Shown: positions 7,099 through 13,794, counted from the stretch's first letter. The stretch is DNA of 14,161 nt from Parcubacteria group bacterium GW2011_GWA2_47_7 (GCA_000999395.1 LCOM01000058.1:1-14161), one strand, 5' to 3'. The notes: generated by a model not told the origin, from the letters alone. Program-made: numbers and translations.

Positions 7099-7710
7099 CT
7101 AGACTGAGCTCGTGAGATAATCCCACAGCGGTTGAGTGATTCCGCGATATCCTTTTGCAATCATGACGGTCTTTTTTCTAGAATTTTTTGCGACCTGTTC
7201 GGGGATCGAACCTACACCAATGGCGCGAGTAATGCGCCCGCGAGCAGCCGGGAGTAGTACGACATCACACCCTTCACTTGCCTTCATGATTCCCGATGAT
7301 AGGAAATCGGAATACACAAGCTTTGTCTCGATTGATTGTGTCGTTTTGATCTTAAGTTCATTGATATGATCTGAGAGTATTTTTTCATAACGAGCTTCAT
7401 CATGGTCACGCACATCCAATGGCACCACCATGACCACAATGACCCTCGCATCAAATGAACTGCATAGCGCACTCGCAACCTTTCCTGCAAATCGAAGATT
7501 TGGGTTTGGGTCGATAGCCACCGGAATGAATATTGTCTTTATGGTATCGATTGTTCCCAACTTCACCGTCAGTAGGTCGCATTTTGCGCGATGAAGCACG
7601 ACGTCGATCTTTCGGCCAAAGATAAAACCTTTCGTGTTCACTGCGCCATCCCAATTAAGGAGCACGAGGACTGCCTTCTCTGAACGCACCGTATCGAGAG
7701 TTGCCTCCAC
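7099..7710 (-). CDS. Universal stress (UspA-like) domain, C-terminal part of the permease
   Basis: The frame begins with GTG at 7710 inside the end of the permease frame, and continues the Usp-like tail: strand/helix TVRSEKAVLVLLNWDG, then a second Usp unit (IKTIFIPVAIDPNPNLRFAG through KKTVMIAKG). Near the end DVVLLPAARGRITRAIGVGS resembles the Usp nucleotide-binding loop (a glycine, eight residues, then GS). It reads as the remainder of a permease-Usp fusion after a +1 shift at ATG AAA G|GTG. Internal initiation at GTG 7710 is possible: GAG lies seven bases upstream, and the product would be a free-standing 203-residue Usp protein. In fusions this domain probably senses nucleotides or regulates transport, known only in general terms. 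Terminates at TAG 7101-7099; no convincing terminator follows. Confidence 0.8.
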   Translation of the reverse strand: MEATLDTVRSEKAVLVLLNWDGAVNTKGFIFGRKIDVVLHRAKCDLLTVKLGTIDTIKTIFIPVAIDPNPNLRFAGKVASALCSSFDARVIVVMVVPLDVRDHDEARYEKILSDHINELKIKTTQSIETKLVYSDFLSSGIMKASEGCDVVLLPAARGRITRAIGVGSIPEQVAKNSRKKTVMIAKGYRGITQPLWDYLTSSV

Positions 7711-9268
7711 CTTTCATCTCGTGAATACGGAGCGCCATAAGGTCGCCACCCTCTTGCTTCGTCATAGCTCCTGCTATCTGTGTGAATCGCTGCCAATTCT
7801 CTTCGGTTCCGACGGGAAGCACAACGCGATATTCGCTTTTTGGATTAAAGCGCGTGGAATGCTCGTACACGACCTCCCGTGCCTGATCCTCCCTCTCGAC
7901 AAGTTTCGCAAATGCAAAATAATTCACAAGACCAATAAGCACCCAGATGCAAAGAAAGTAGATGGCGACAGGGCTCACATGAAAGAGCGCGAACCCCAGC
8001 AGAATATAGAAAAAAACGCCGGCCAAGGGAACAAACGGCTCAAACGGTACAATGTATTGCCACTTCGCTTCCGGCTTCTGTCTTCGAAGCTGTATATAAG
8101 CAATATTCAGCTGTAAAAAAAGTACAATAAAAAGAATATCCGCCGCACTTGCGATATCCTCAAGCGGGAGTAGCGTCGACACGAATGCGATGACCACGAC
8201 CGAAGCGAGGAGTGCTCGCGTTGGAACAAAATGAATCGGATGCATTTTCCCGAGCTGAGAAAAGACGAGACGGTCTCGACCAAGCGAAAAAAGTACTCGT
8301 GAGGAAGAGTAGATCGTCGCATTCAGCGCCGCGAGATTAGCAAGGAGTCCGCCGATAAGCATGATGAGGTACCCGAATGGCATGAACCCCGATGCACTGA
8401 CAATAATGGCCCGCTCGGCCGCCCCGCCAAGGAACTGAGAGGACGGCACTCCACCACCGTTAGTCGCTCCGATAATCACGATAGCGACGAGTACATAAAT
8501 GATGGAAACAATCGCCCAAGACGAAAATAGGCCAATTTTAAGTACTTTTGCTGGATTCTCAACCTCTTCGCCCGCTTGTGCTTGAATTTCTGATCCCTCA
8601 AAAGCAATATAAAAAAGGGCGGCTGCTTGGATTACCCCAGCCAAGCCCATAGAGAAGAACGGCGTAAAATTGAGATGCAGAAGCTCCGGATGTACGACCA
8701 TGTTTTGTGCGCCATAGGTCAAATAGAGCACGAGGATGACAATGATGCTCATCGCGATTATTCCACCGATCTTTCCGGAAAGTTTTACTCCACGATAGTG
8801 AATAATGGCAAAGAGCGCAACGACCGAGAGAGTGAAGATGGTTTCCCATGTTGCATCCGGAAAGAGAGAGTGAGGAATAGCAAGGTAATCAAACGCGAGC
8901 TCCTGCATGAAAAAGCCAAACGACACCGCGTAGAGAGCACAGGCAACTGCCGACGCCATCCATGAGCACCACCCCGAAAGAAACCCAGCCAGATCACCAA
9001 GACCCTCCTTGATCCAATGATATCCTCCACCTGCTTGAGGAAACGTTGTCGCGAGCGCAACGTATGCATTGAGATTGATGAATGCGATCGCGGAACCGAG
9101 GATCATCGAAACGACAAGCCCGCCACCGGCAAGACCTGCGGCTCCTCCAAGGAGCGTAAATATCCCACCGCCCAAGAGTGCGCCGATACCAAGCAGTGTG
9201 ACTTCTGGGATACCGAGCGTGCGAGCAAGGGCGATATCTCCGGTTTGTTTTGGTTGGTGCTTAGGCAT
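7655..9268 (-). CDS. APC-superfamily amino-acid permease (N-terminal part of permease-Usp fusion)
   Basis: A cytoplasmic-membrane transporter of the amino acid-polyamine-organocation superfamily. The TM1 glycine motif is clear at residues 27-46 (GIGALLGGGIFTLLGGAAGL), with PQAGGGYHWIKEGLG in the TM3 region and ALFYIAFEGSEIQAQAGEEV in the TM6 region, typical of the family. About twelve hydrophobic segments extend to near residue 455. Then comes a cytoplasmic tail beginning YRVVLPVGTEENWQRFTQIA, the first strand and helix of a universal-stress (Usp) domain. The frame leaves homology at HEMK and ends after about 17 unrelated residues; the Usp domain goes on one base over in the neighbouring frame. 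Permease-Usp fusions of this kind are known in bacteria and archaea. Substrate cannot be told from sequence. No Shine-Dalgarno; ATG at 9268 fits the fold start. Lies 125 bases after the DUF167 gene, with its own -10 candidate. Confidence 0.88.
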   Translation of the reverse strand: MPKHQPKQTGDIALARTLGIPEVTLLGIGALLGGGIFTLLGGAAGLAGGGLVVSMILGSAIAFINLNAYVALATTFPQAGGGYHWIKEGLGDLAGFLSGWCSWMASAVACALYAVSFGFFMQELAFDYLAIPHSLFPDATWETIFTLSVVALFAIIHYRGVKLSGKIGGIIAMSIIVILVLYLTYGAQNMVVHPELLHLNFTPFFSMGLAGVIQAAALFYIAFEGSEIQAQAGEEVENPAKVLKIGLFSSWAIVSIIYVLVAIVIIGATNGGGVPSSQFLGGAAERAIIVSASGFMPFGYLIMLIGGLLANLAALNATIYSSSRVLFSLGRDRLVFSQLGKMHPIHFVPTRALLASVVVIAFVSTLLPLEDIASAADILFIVLFLQLNIAYIQLRRQKPEAKWQYIVPFEPFVPLAGVFFYILLGFALFHVSPVAIYFLCIWVLIGLVNYFAFAKLVEREDQAREVVYEHSTRFNPKSEYRVVLPVGTEENWQRFTQIAGAMTKQEGGDLMALRIHEMKGGGNSRYGAFREGSPRAP

Positions 9269-9291
9269 ACTGCATCAAAATAGACAGGGAT

Positions 9292-9308
9292 CACCCTCAT
9301 GAAGGGTG
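9292..9308 (-). promoter_or_regulatory. Hairpin in the permease leader
   Basis: CACCCT-TCATG-AGGGTG forms a perfect 6-bp stem with a 5-base loop, 23 bases before the permease ATG. There is no U-tract, so it is not a terminator; it could affect mRNA stability or bind a regulator. The loop region resembles the TTCATGAA palindromes at 7001-7029. Confidence 0.35.
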
Positions 9309-9338
9309 GACAAACATGACGAAGCTGAAAACATGATG

Positions 9339-9344
9339 ATTATA
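9339..9344 (-). promoter_or_regulatory. -10 box candidate of the permease gene
   Basis: A consensus TATAAT lies on the minus strand about 70 bases before the permease start and 50 bases after the DUF167 stop. No good -35 is visible at 16-18 bp (region around TATCCC). The expected start is near 9332. Confidence 0.35.
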
Positions 9345-9393
9345 CATTGATTCACAAATTCGGGATAGATAGGGCGAGAGAGCATTTTCGTCC

Positions 9394-9630
9394 CTACATG
9401 GCAGTACGAATCCGAAGCGTCTTTGTCGGGAGATTGTGTCCGCGGAGTATTGTAACGTGCGTGCTCGGTACATTGAGATATTCCGATACGAGCATCAGCG
9501 CACGAAGATTCGCCTTGCCATCCTCGCGCTTATCCCGCACTGATACGAGCAACCGCCCATCGCTCGCCAGCGTCACACTTTCTTTTTTTTGTTCTGCGCT
9601 GACTTTGATGCGTAGTTCTTTGAATGCCAT
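9394..9630 (-). CDS. DUF167/YggU family protein
   Basis: A 78-residue protein that matches the DUF167 (YggU) pattern through its length: an N-terminal strand then KVSAEQKKESV, the strand GRLLVSVRDKREDGKANLRA (family signature D-GKAN), a helix with LVSEYLNVP, and a closing VTILRGHNLPTKTLRI (family form: V-I--G--SR-K---I). Length is close to the family norm (about 75-100). The function of this family is not established. It begins two bases after the DJ-1-like stop, with GAGGG about ten bases before the ATG as a possible ribosome site, so the two are co-transcribed. Confidence 0.88.
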   Translation of the reverse strand: MAFKELRIKVSAEQKKESVTLASDGRLLVSVRDKREDGKANLRALMLVSEYLNVPSTHVTILRGHNLPTKTLRIRTAM

Positions 9631-9632
9631 GA

Positions 9633-10061
9633 TTAGTTGCCCTCTTCAGCGAGCGCTTTTACAATTTCCTCACCAAATGCCGAAGCGGAAGATGGTCCGT
9701 CGGCGGTAATGACACGACCGTCGCGCACCACGGGATGAAGCTCACGCACACAACCATACTTGTCGCAGAACACATGAGGGCTACTCTTCGCCTCCCCGAT
9801 AATTCGTGCAGTCTCATTGTTATTCAAATATTCTATACTGCCGGGCCCGCCGATTACGAAGACACCATCATAGTCAGACGTTATCACGTCGGAAAGTTTC
9901 AAATCAGTTTCTATTTTTTCATTGTCTGTCGAAATCGCAGTTCCGCCATCCCGTGATGCGGTGATGACGATATGCCCCGCCTCAGTAAGAGTATGCTTGG
10001 GGTTGTCATATTCAAGAGTTTGAAAACCTTCATTCGCAACAAGTAGCAGTATTTTTGTCAT
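9633..10061 (-). CDS. DJ-1/PfpI-like protein lacking the nucleophile region
   Basis: A 142-residue protein of the DJ-1/PfpI class I glutamine amidotransferase-like fold. The first strand (KILLLVANEGFQTLEYDNPK) carries the glutamate usual in the active site (E17). A second block is YDGVFVIGGPGSIEYLNN (residues 64-81), and the C-terminal block is VVRDGRVITADGPSSASAFG (111-130). Family members are usually about 165-200 residues and have AICHGP-type nucleophile-elbow sequence after the EYL helix, followed by a 20-30 residue stretch. Here that part is replaced by the short SSPHVFCDKYGCVRELHP; C99 and C104 are present, but not in a recognisable elbow. So deglycase or protease activity cannot be assumed. 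Whether this is a deletion or a divergent subfamily cannot be told here. It has a leaderless-type promoter and is the first gene of a small operon with DUF167. Confidence 0.8.
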   Translation of the reverse strand: MTKILLLVANEGFQTLEYDNPKHTLTEAGHIVITASRDGGTAISTDNEKIETDLKLSDVITSDYDGVFVIGGPGSIEYLNNNETARIIGEAKSSPHVFCDKYGCVRELHPVVRDGRVITADGPSSASAFGEEIVKALAEEGN

Positions 10062-10076
10062 GATTCAATTATAACA
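10061..10076 (-). promoter_or_regulatory. Extended -10 promoter giving a leaderless start
   Basis: On the minus strand TGT-TATAAT (10076-10068) is a consensus extended -10. Six bases follow and then the ATG at 10061, so the transcript should begin on the start codon. The -35 region at 17 bp (CACCGC) is poor, as is common for extended -10 promoters. Confidence 0.6.
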
Positions 10077-10156
10077 AAATTTATGACTAGCGGTGTAGGG
10101 TACTGCTACGACACACCCACTTCTCGTCGCACGCGATGTTCGAGCAAGCAGACGGA

Positions 10157-10200
10157 TAAAAAAATATATATTCCAAGAGGGCTTCGGCCCATTCATTGGA
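10157..10200 (-). terminator. Second terminator candidate downstream of the beta-roll gene
   Basis: TCCAA...GGGC-loop-GCCC...TTGGA: a GGGC/GCCC stem closing a four-base loop (UUCG on the plus strand, CGAA on the minus), with an outer TCCAA/TTGGA stem. On the minus strand it is followed by ATATATATTTTTTT. It lies just after the hairpin at 10206-10234, so the two may act in tandem. Confidence 0.55.
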
Positions 10201-10205
10201 GAATA

Positions 10206-10234
10206 AAAAACCCACCCGAGAAGGATGGATTTTT
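10206..10234 (-). terminator. Terminator of the beta-roll surface gene
   Basis: The minus strand reads AAAAATCCATCC-TTCTC-GGGTGGGTTTTT: twelve pairs, two of them G-U, which would be C/A mismatches on the other strand. That points to action on the minus strand. It ends 28 bases after the stop at 10263. The same loop and core occur in the terminator at 13858-13892. Confidence 0.8.
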
Positions 10235-10262
10235 GAGAAATGCTCAACGATACGCAATATGC

Positions 10263-12713
10263 CTATTGCTCAACGATATTGAATATCGCCGTCACTCCTT
10301 CACCTTTCACCGTGAAATAGTAGTCAGAAAGTGCTCCAGGGTACACCTTGGAGGACGGATCCGCTGCCAAACCGTATGAACCCACTACTGTTGGTGCAAA
10401 ACGAATAGTCACTGTATTTACAATGTTGTTTGCAAGGTTCAGTGTGCAACCTGATGTGCAGGTAAATCCCGCGGGGAGTCCAGTGAGAGCAACGCTGCCA
10501 AAATTTACTGCGGTTTTATAGTCCGAATCATCTTGATTGTTAGTGAAAGTCAGTACTCCATTATAGGTACCTAATGGTGCCGTGGCCTTAAATGTGAACC
10601 AAATATCCACAGACGAACCTTTGGGAACAGTGTACGTGCAAGACACACAATAAAAGTGAGTTGGAACATCAGATGATGCGGTGCCCGTGAGAACCGAACC
10701 TGATTCACCAAAGTCGTTTTTGACTGTGAATTTATACAATGTCGTATTGCCTACTGGAGCTGAGGTGAAAAGTGCAGATGAAGGGAAGACTGTCAGCTTA
10801 GGAACAGCTGCTAGAATTTTGAGACGAATGTGTTTTGTAACAGATGCACCAACGGCATTATATGCGGTGAATGTCCAATCATAGGTGCGGTCAAAAGCTT
10901 CACCGGCCCATGTAGTTGGACCAAGAGACCATGGATTAGAGGGGGCTGCGGAGGTTCCAAAGTCACCGGGGTGTGCAGGTACCGCGACGCGACTCCAGGT
11001 GACACTTGTTGCTCCCGGAGCGCTCATCGAGAGAGTGAAAGGCGTAACAGACGAAAGGACGAGGATAGGGTTCGGAGCATTAGTATCGACCCCATTAACC
11101 GTTGCGGTCATGGTGGGGGCGGGTGGATTAGATACCGTTATCGTCATGGTCGAATTCGTCACCTGACCAGAGTTGTCGGTCACCGCAAGATTGAATTTGT
11201 AGGTACCGACAATAAGTCCACTGAACGTCGGAGTAAGAGTAGTTCCTCCGGTAATGGTGGGGACGTTCGGTCCTGAGACCTTCGACCAAATAGTACTCAC
11301 CACCGAACCATCCGGGTCGCTTGCGGATGCACCGGAAATCGTGACGGAGTTTGTCGGGAGGGTTATTGCTTTGTTACTTCCAGCGGAGGCGGAGGGAGGG
11401 ACGTTGGCGGCAGCCACCGTCACACTGAATGCGCTTGTTTTGACCTCACTAGTCAAAGACTTGGACGCTTGGACAAAATAGCCATACACACCCGCTGAAG
11501 CAGGAGTGTTGTAATTGATAACTCCCAAGCATGGGGCGTATCCGGTCAGCGGATTACTTGCATTATCAAGCAACTGACAATTCGTGTTCGCAGCTGTACC
11601 GTTCGTGAGTGTGTATGTAGAAGTGAATGCCGTGGTGGGAAGCGTGATGGGAGCGACGGGATTTGCGGTGACATTAAGTGGTCCACCACAACCCTCAACC
11701 GCACCATTGTAGTCTGTTGCGCTTCCTCCACAGGTGCCTGCACAGTCGTTGATGGCAGTAGAACCACAGGCGTTGTCACAACCTGATTTTGCGAAGCAAG
11801 AACCCGGTGTACCACAGGGTGTAGCGCCGGAGCAGCTGGGGGCGACAAGGATTGTGTAACCCACTGAAGCACTCTTTGGACCAAGGCCACCAGCATTCTC
11901 ACAAACCACATAGTAGCGAGTCGGAGCTACAAGCGAGGGTGTGGTCCATGTCCCCGTAACAATCGCACCCGATACAGCAGTATCAGTATCTGCATTATAG
12001 ACAGTACACGATGTTGGCGCGTTTGTTGCCGTCCAAGTAATTGTGCCTGTCTGTCCGCTCGTTACCGCACCACCACCGCTTGTGATAGTGGTCACCGGCG
12101 TTGGAATGACGTTCGAACCGCAGTATTGATTTGAGCCGAGGGTTTTAACAGATGCCGGAACATTGGCATTCGGAACACAAATACTATCGGGAGCGACAGA
12201 AAGCGGACTCCCCGCGGTGCAGGTAAGGTTGTCACCAATGGCGATTGATCCTCCTGAAACGGTATTTCCTGAACCGACCGCGATTGAACCACCGGAAACG
12301 ATGTTTCTCTCTCCGCATGAAATTCCCGCTCCGGCCGGCGATGCAACACAAGGCCCCCTCCCTACGGTCACTGCTCTACTCAAAACGCAGATGTGCCCGG
12401 GAGTAAGGTCTGCTGTGCAGTCATAGTCAACAGCATCGCCAATGATGATTCGGTTATCACCAGAATTCGTATTGTTGTTTCCGATAACGATCACGTTACT
12501 TCCAGAACCGGTGTTCGAATTGCCGATTACAATAGAACCGTTTCCCGAACCAGTATTCGAGTTGCCTATCATCGTATCAAGAGCCGACGAAGTATTTCCA
12601 TTTCCGCAGATGCCACCTCCACCACTCGAAGAATTATTATCCCCCGCCGAGAAAGTATTTACTCCTGCAAATGAATTATGTGCGCCAATGATGAGCATAT
12701 TACCTCCAGCCAT
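10263..12713 (-). CDS. Secreted beta-roll/Ig-like surface protein, main segment
   Basis: This 816-residue frame is the body of a large secreted protein whose signal peptide lies upstream in another frame; real homology extends upstream of the ATG at 12713 to about 12787. In order: 14-residue beta-roll repeats like those of YadA heads (NSNTGSGNGSIVIG, NSNTGSGSNVIVIG, NNNTNSGDNRIIIG; later NTVSGGSIAIG); an Ig-like domain (about 210-290); a Cys-rich, Gly-rich linker with ten cysteines (about 292-345); another Ig-like region; a PKD/K319-like domain (PPSASAGSNKAITLPTNSV to TVTDNSGQ-type strand, about 440-530); a further beta domain; and a C-terminal ASPM/SPD-2/Hydin-like region (about 640-816). 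No YadA-type membrane anchor, sortase signal or S-layer motif is seen, so the means of surface attachment is unknown. Adhesin role inferred. Confidence 0.8.
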   Translation of the reverse strand: MAGGNMLIIGAHNSFAGVNTFSAGDNNSSSGGGGICGNGNTSSALDTMIGNSNTGSGNGSIVIGNSNTGSGSNVIVIGNNNTNSGDNRIIIGDAVDYDCTADLTPGHICVLSRAVTVGRGPCVASPAGAGISCGERNIVSGGSIAVGSGNTVSGGSIAIGDNLTCTAGSPLSVAPDSICVPNANVPASVKTLGSNQYCGSNVIPTPVTTITSGGGAVTSGQTGTITWTATNAPTSCTVYNADTDTAVSGAIVTGTWTTPSLVAPTRYYVVCENAGGLGPKSASVGYTILVAPSCSGATPCGTPGSCFAKSGCDNACGSTAINDCAGTCGGSATDYNGAVEGCGGPLNVTANPVAPITLPTTAFTSTYTLTNGTAANTNCQLLDNASNPLTGYAPCLGVINYNTPASAGVYGYFVQASKSLTSEVKTSAFSVTVAAANVPPSASAGSNKAITLPTNSVTISGASASDPDGSVVSTIWSKVSGPNVPTITGGTTLTPTFSGLIVGTYKFNLAVTDNSGQVTNSTMTITVSNPPAPTMTATVNGVDTNAPNPILVLSSVTPFTLSMSAPGATSVTWSRVAVPAHPGDFGTSAAPSNPWSLGPTTWAGEAFDRTYDWTFTAYNAVGASVTKHIRLKILAAVPKLTVFPSSALFTSAPVGNTTLYKFTVKNDFGESGSVLTGTASSDVPTHFYCVSCTYTVPKGSSVDIWFTFKATAPLGTYNGVLTFTNNQDDSDYKTAVNFGSVALTGLPAGFTCTSGCTLNLANNIVNTVTIRFAPTVVGSYGLAADPSSKVYPGALSDYYFTVKGEGVTAIFNIVEQ
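10308..10512 (-). repeat. Near-identical duplicated DNA (partner at 13957-14161)
   Basis: About 205 bases shared at roughly 97% identity with 13957-14161. Differences that I count are single bases, such as CCAAACC/CCAAGCC and GGTGCAA/GGGGCGA. Identity ends sharply at the last 15 codons of both genes and reaches the window edge on the other side. This marks a recent tandem duplication or ongoing gene conversion. Confidence 0.8.
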
Positions 12714-12787
12714 TGAATTGTCGGTGCCAACAATAACAAGATTTGACCCTGCAACTGAGTTAGTCCCATCGTCACTCAGCGGGGAAA
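12420..12787 (-). repeat. 14-residue YadA-head-like beta-roll repeats
   Basis: About eight consecutive units of 13-14 residues with an N-T/S-x-(S/A)-G...(I/V)-(I/V)-G pattern. Read from upstream of the ATG at 12713: NSVAGSNLVIVG, NSMAGGNMLIIG, NSFAGVNTFSAG, NSSSGGGGICG, NTSSALDTMIG, NTGSGNGSIVIG, NTGSGSNVIVIG, NTNSGDNRIIIG. YadA-type heads form left-handed beta-rolls from 14-residue units. That the repeat begins upstream of 12713 shows this ATG is not the true gene start. Confidence 0.7.
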
Positions 12788-13059
12788 TAATTAATCGCCA
12801 CTACATTTCCATTGTTGATACGTGTCCATGAGCACAAGGTCATTCCCGTTGACACCATTTTGACCTGAAATTCACCGAGCGTATAGATGGCCATAACATC
12901 GGGGCGTGTCACGAGAGATACATTAGGAGGGACAACAGCGGAGATAACTGCCCCCATCGTTGCAGCGCTTGCGGAGAAAGGAATGATTGCCAAGAAGAAC
13001 GTGGCAATGACAATGGTAAGTGTTGAACGAATGAGCTGAGCAGGCATAGAAATATGCAT
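12772..13059 (-). CDS. Signal-peptide segment of the beta-roll surface protein
   Basis: This short frame supplies the N-terminus. Residues 1-32 are a clear signal peptide: STLTIVIATFFLAIIPFSAS core with an ASA-A cleavage candidate. About 55 mature residues follow (PPNVSLVTRPDVMAIYTLGE, FQVKMVSTGMTLCSWTRINN, GNVVAINYFP), then a TGA three codons after a CCCC run. Shifting +1 at that run joins NVVAINYFP directly to LSDDGTNSVAGSNLVIVG and the beta-roll. So one gene of about 935 codons split by a single base is the simplest reading; alone, this product would be a useless secreted fragment. The ATG at 13059 sits five to six bases after an AT-rich -10 candidate, again leaderless in style; another in-frame ATG lies four codons on. 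Confidence 0.75.
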   Translation of the reverse strand: MHISMPAQLIRSTLTIVIATFFLAIIPFSASAATMGAVISAVVPPNVSLVTRPDVMAIYTLGEFQVKMVSTGMTLCSWTRINNGNVVAINYFPAE

Positions 13060-13071
13060 GATTATTTATAA
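13060..13071 (-). promoter_or_regulatory. -10 candidate of the beta-roll surface gene
   Basis: On the minus strand TTATAA or TATAAA lies five to six bases before the ATG at 13059, with no room for a ribosome site. No convincing -35 is seen, and there is no TGn extension, so this is weaker than the promoters at 5911 and 10068. Confidence 0.35.
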
Positions 13072-13114
13072 TGAACTTCTTTTTAATAAAATTACGCACA
13101 ATCGAACATATTCT

Positions 13115-13250
13115 TCACTCGCGACGGATAAAGTAACCGTCTTTGTCAGGCCGCTTGCCTTTCCAGATTACCGAACCATCATATGCTGGAGACCTGAGCG
13201 AAGTAGTCTGCGTACATCGTGAAAAAACGAAAATGCTTTTTATCTCATAA
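13115..13250 (-). pseudogene. Possible gene remnant upstream of the beta-roll gene
   Basis: The minus strand holds coding-like sequence in two frames. KKHFRFFTMYADYFAQVSS is in one, ending at ATA TGA; SPAYDGSVIWKGKRPDKDGY followed by FIRRE and TGA (13117-13115) is in the adjacent one. Joined at about 13180 they would give a short globular-looking C-terminal fragment rich in aromatic and charged residues. I do not recognise the family. It may be the tail of a gene lost when the flanking surface gene duplicated, or chance. Confidence 0.3.
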
Positions 13251-13301
13251 TATTTGGACGTTACCTATCTCTGCCTTTTTTTATCAATGCAACAAGAAGG
13301 T

Positions 13302-13321
13302 ATTATTACCTATGTAATAAT
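13302..13321. repeat. AT-rich inverted repeat in the long intergenic region
   Basis: ATTATTAC-CTAT-GTAATAAT has perfect 8-bp arms and a 4-base spacer. No U-tract follows, so it is not a terminator; it may be a protein-binding site or chance in AT-rich DNA. Confidence 0.3.
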
Positions 13322-13617
13322 TGTACAGCGATACTCATTTCCTTCAACATTTCGAATCCTGATTTCAACGATCATTTGAGATGCGGTATTCAGATTCAAA
13401 GTGTAACAGAATCTAAAATGGCCTTAAGTACCAATATTTTTATCATTTCAGCCTCAAATATAAGAATGGGTTCGGGGTGGCATACAGTGAAGGCAGATGC
13501 TCTTGTAAAATAGTAACGTACCTTTGTCAAGGTGGGACGGCCAGATCAATCCAACCTGCAGTTGCGTAGTAATAATGGAAAAAAGTCAGAAAATGTCTGA
13601 AACTCCACTTTCTAGAA

Positions 13618-13794
13618 ATGATGCAAAAGAATAAACCGAATCTCCTCGACGACTCAAGACGCGCACTCAAAAAGCGCGTCGCGCGTATCAAATTCCACAC
13701 ACAAGCAAGGCCCCAACTAAAATCTCTTTTCCAAAGAAAACACGAGTTGATCGACCACATAAAACAACAACATCCAAAGTGCAGACGCGTGTGA
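13618..13794 (+). CDS. Small basic ORF, 58 residues, unknown
   Basis: ATG-ATG start, then a strongly basic, probably helical product: DDSRRALKKRVARIKFHTQA, RPQLKSLFQRKHELIDHIKQ, ending QHPKCRRV. The charge would suit nucleic-acid binding, but no family is recognised. It converges with the surface-gene copy at the right edge, and a bidirectional terminator lies between them, 64 bases after the TGA, which supports transcription. No Shine-Dalgarno is visible. An overlapping frame upstream (13575-13634, MEKSQKMSETPLSRNDAKE) could be its true N-terminus if a +1 shift or an extra base is present. Alternatively it is chance. Confidence 0.35.
   Translation: MMQKNKPNLLDDSRRALKKRVARIKFHTQARPQLKSLFQRKHELIDHIKQQHPKCRRV

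Noticed and set aside
7634..8116. Plus-strand frame of 160 codons opposite the permease
   Set aside because: Antisense shadow of strongly supported permease and Usp sequence.
9277..9334. 19-codon ORF in the permease leader (MFSASSCLSTLHEGDPCLF)
   Set aside because: Its ATG lies only four bases after the -10, upstream of or at the expected transcript start; no regulatory codon pattern, probably chance.
12430..12670. CRISPR-like or DNA-level repeat array
   Set aside because: The 42-base periodicity reflects 14-residue protein repeats with varied DNA; there are no constant repeats with unique spacers.
13419..13514. Plus-strand 31-codon ORF (MALSTNIFIISASNIRMGSG...)
   Set aside because: Very short, no ribosome site, promoter or neighbour to support it.
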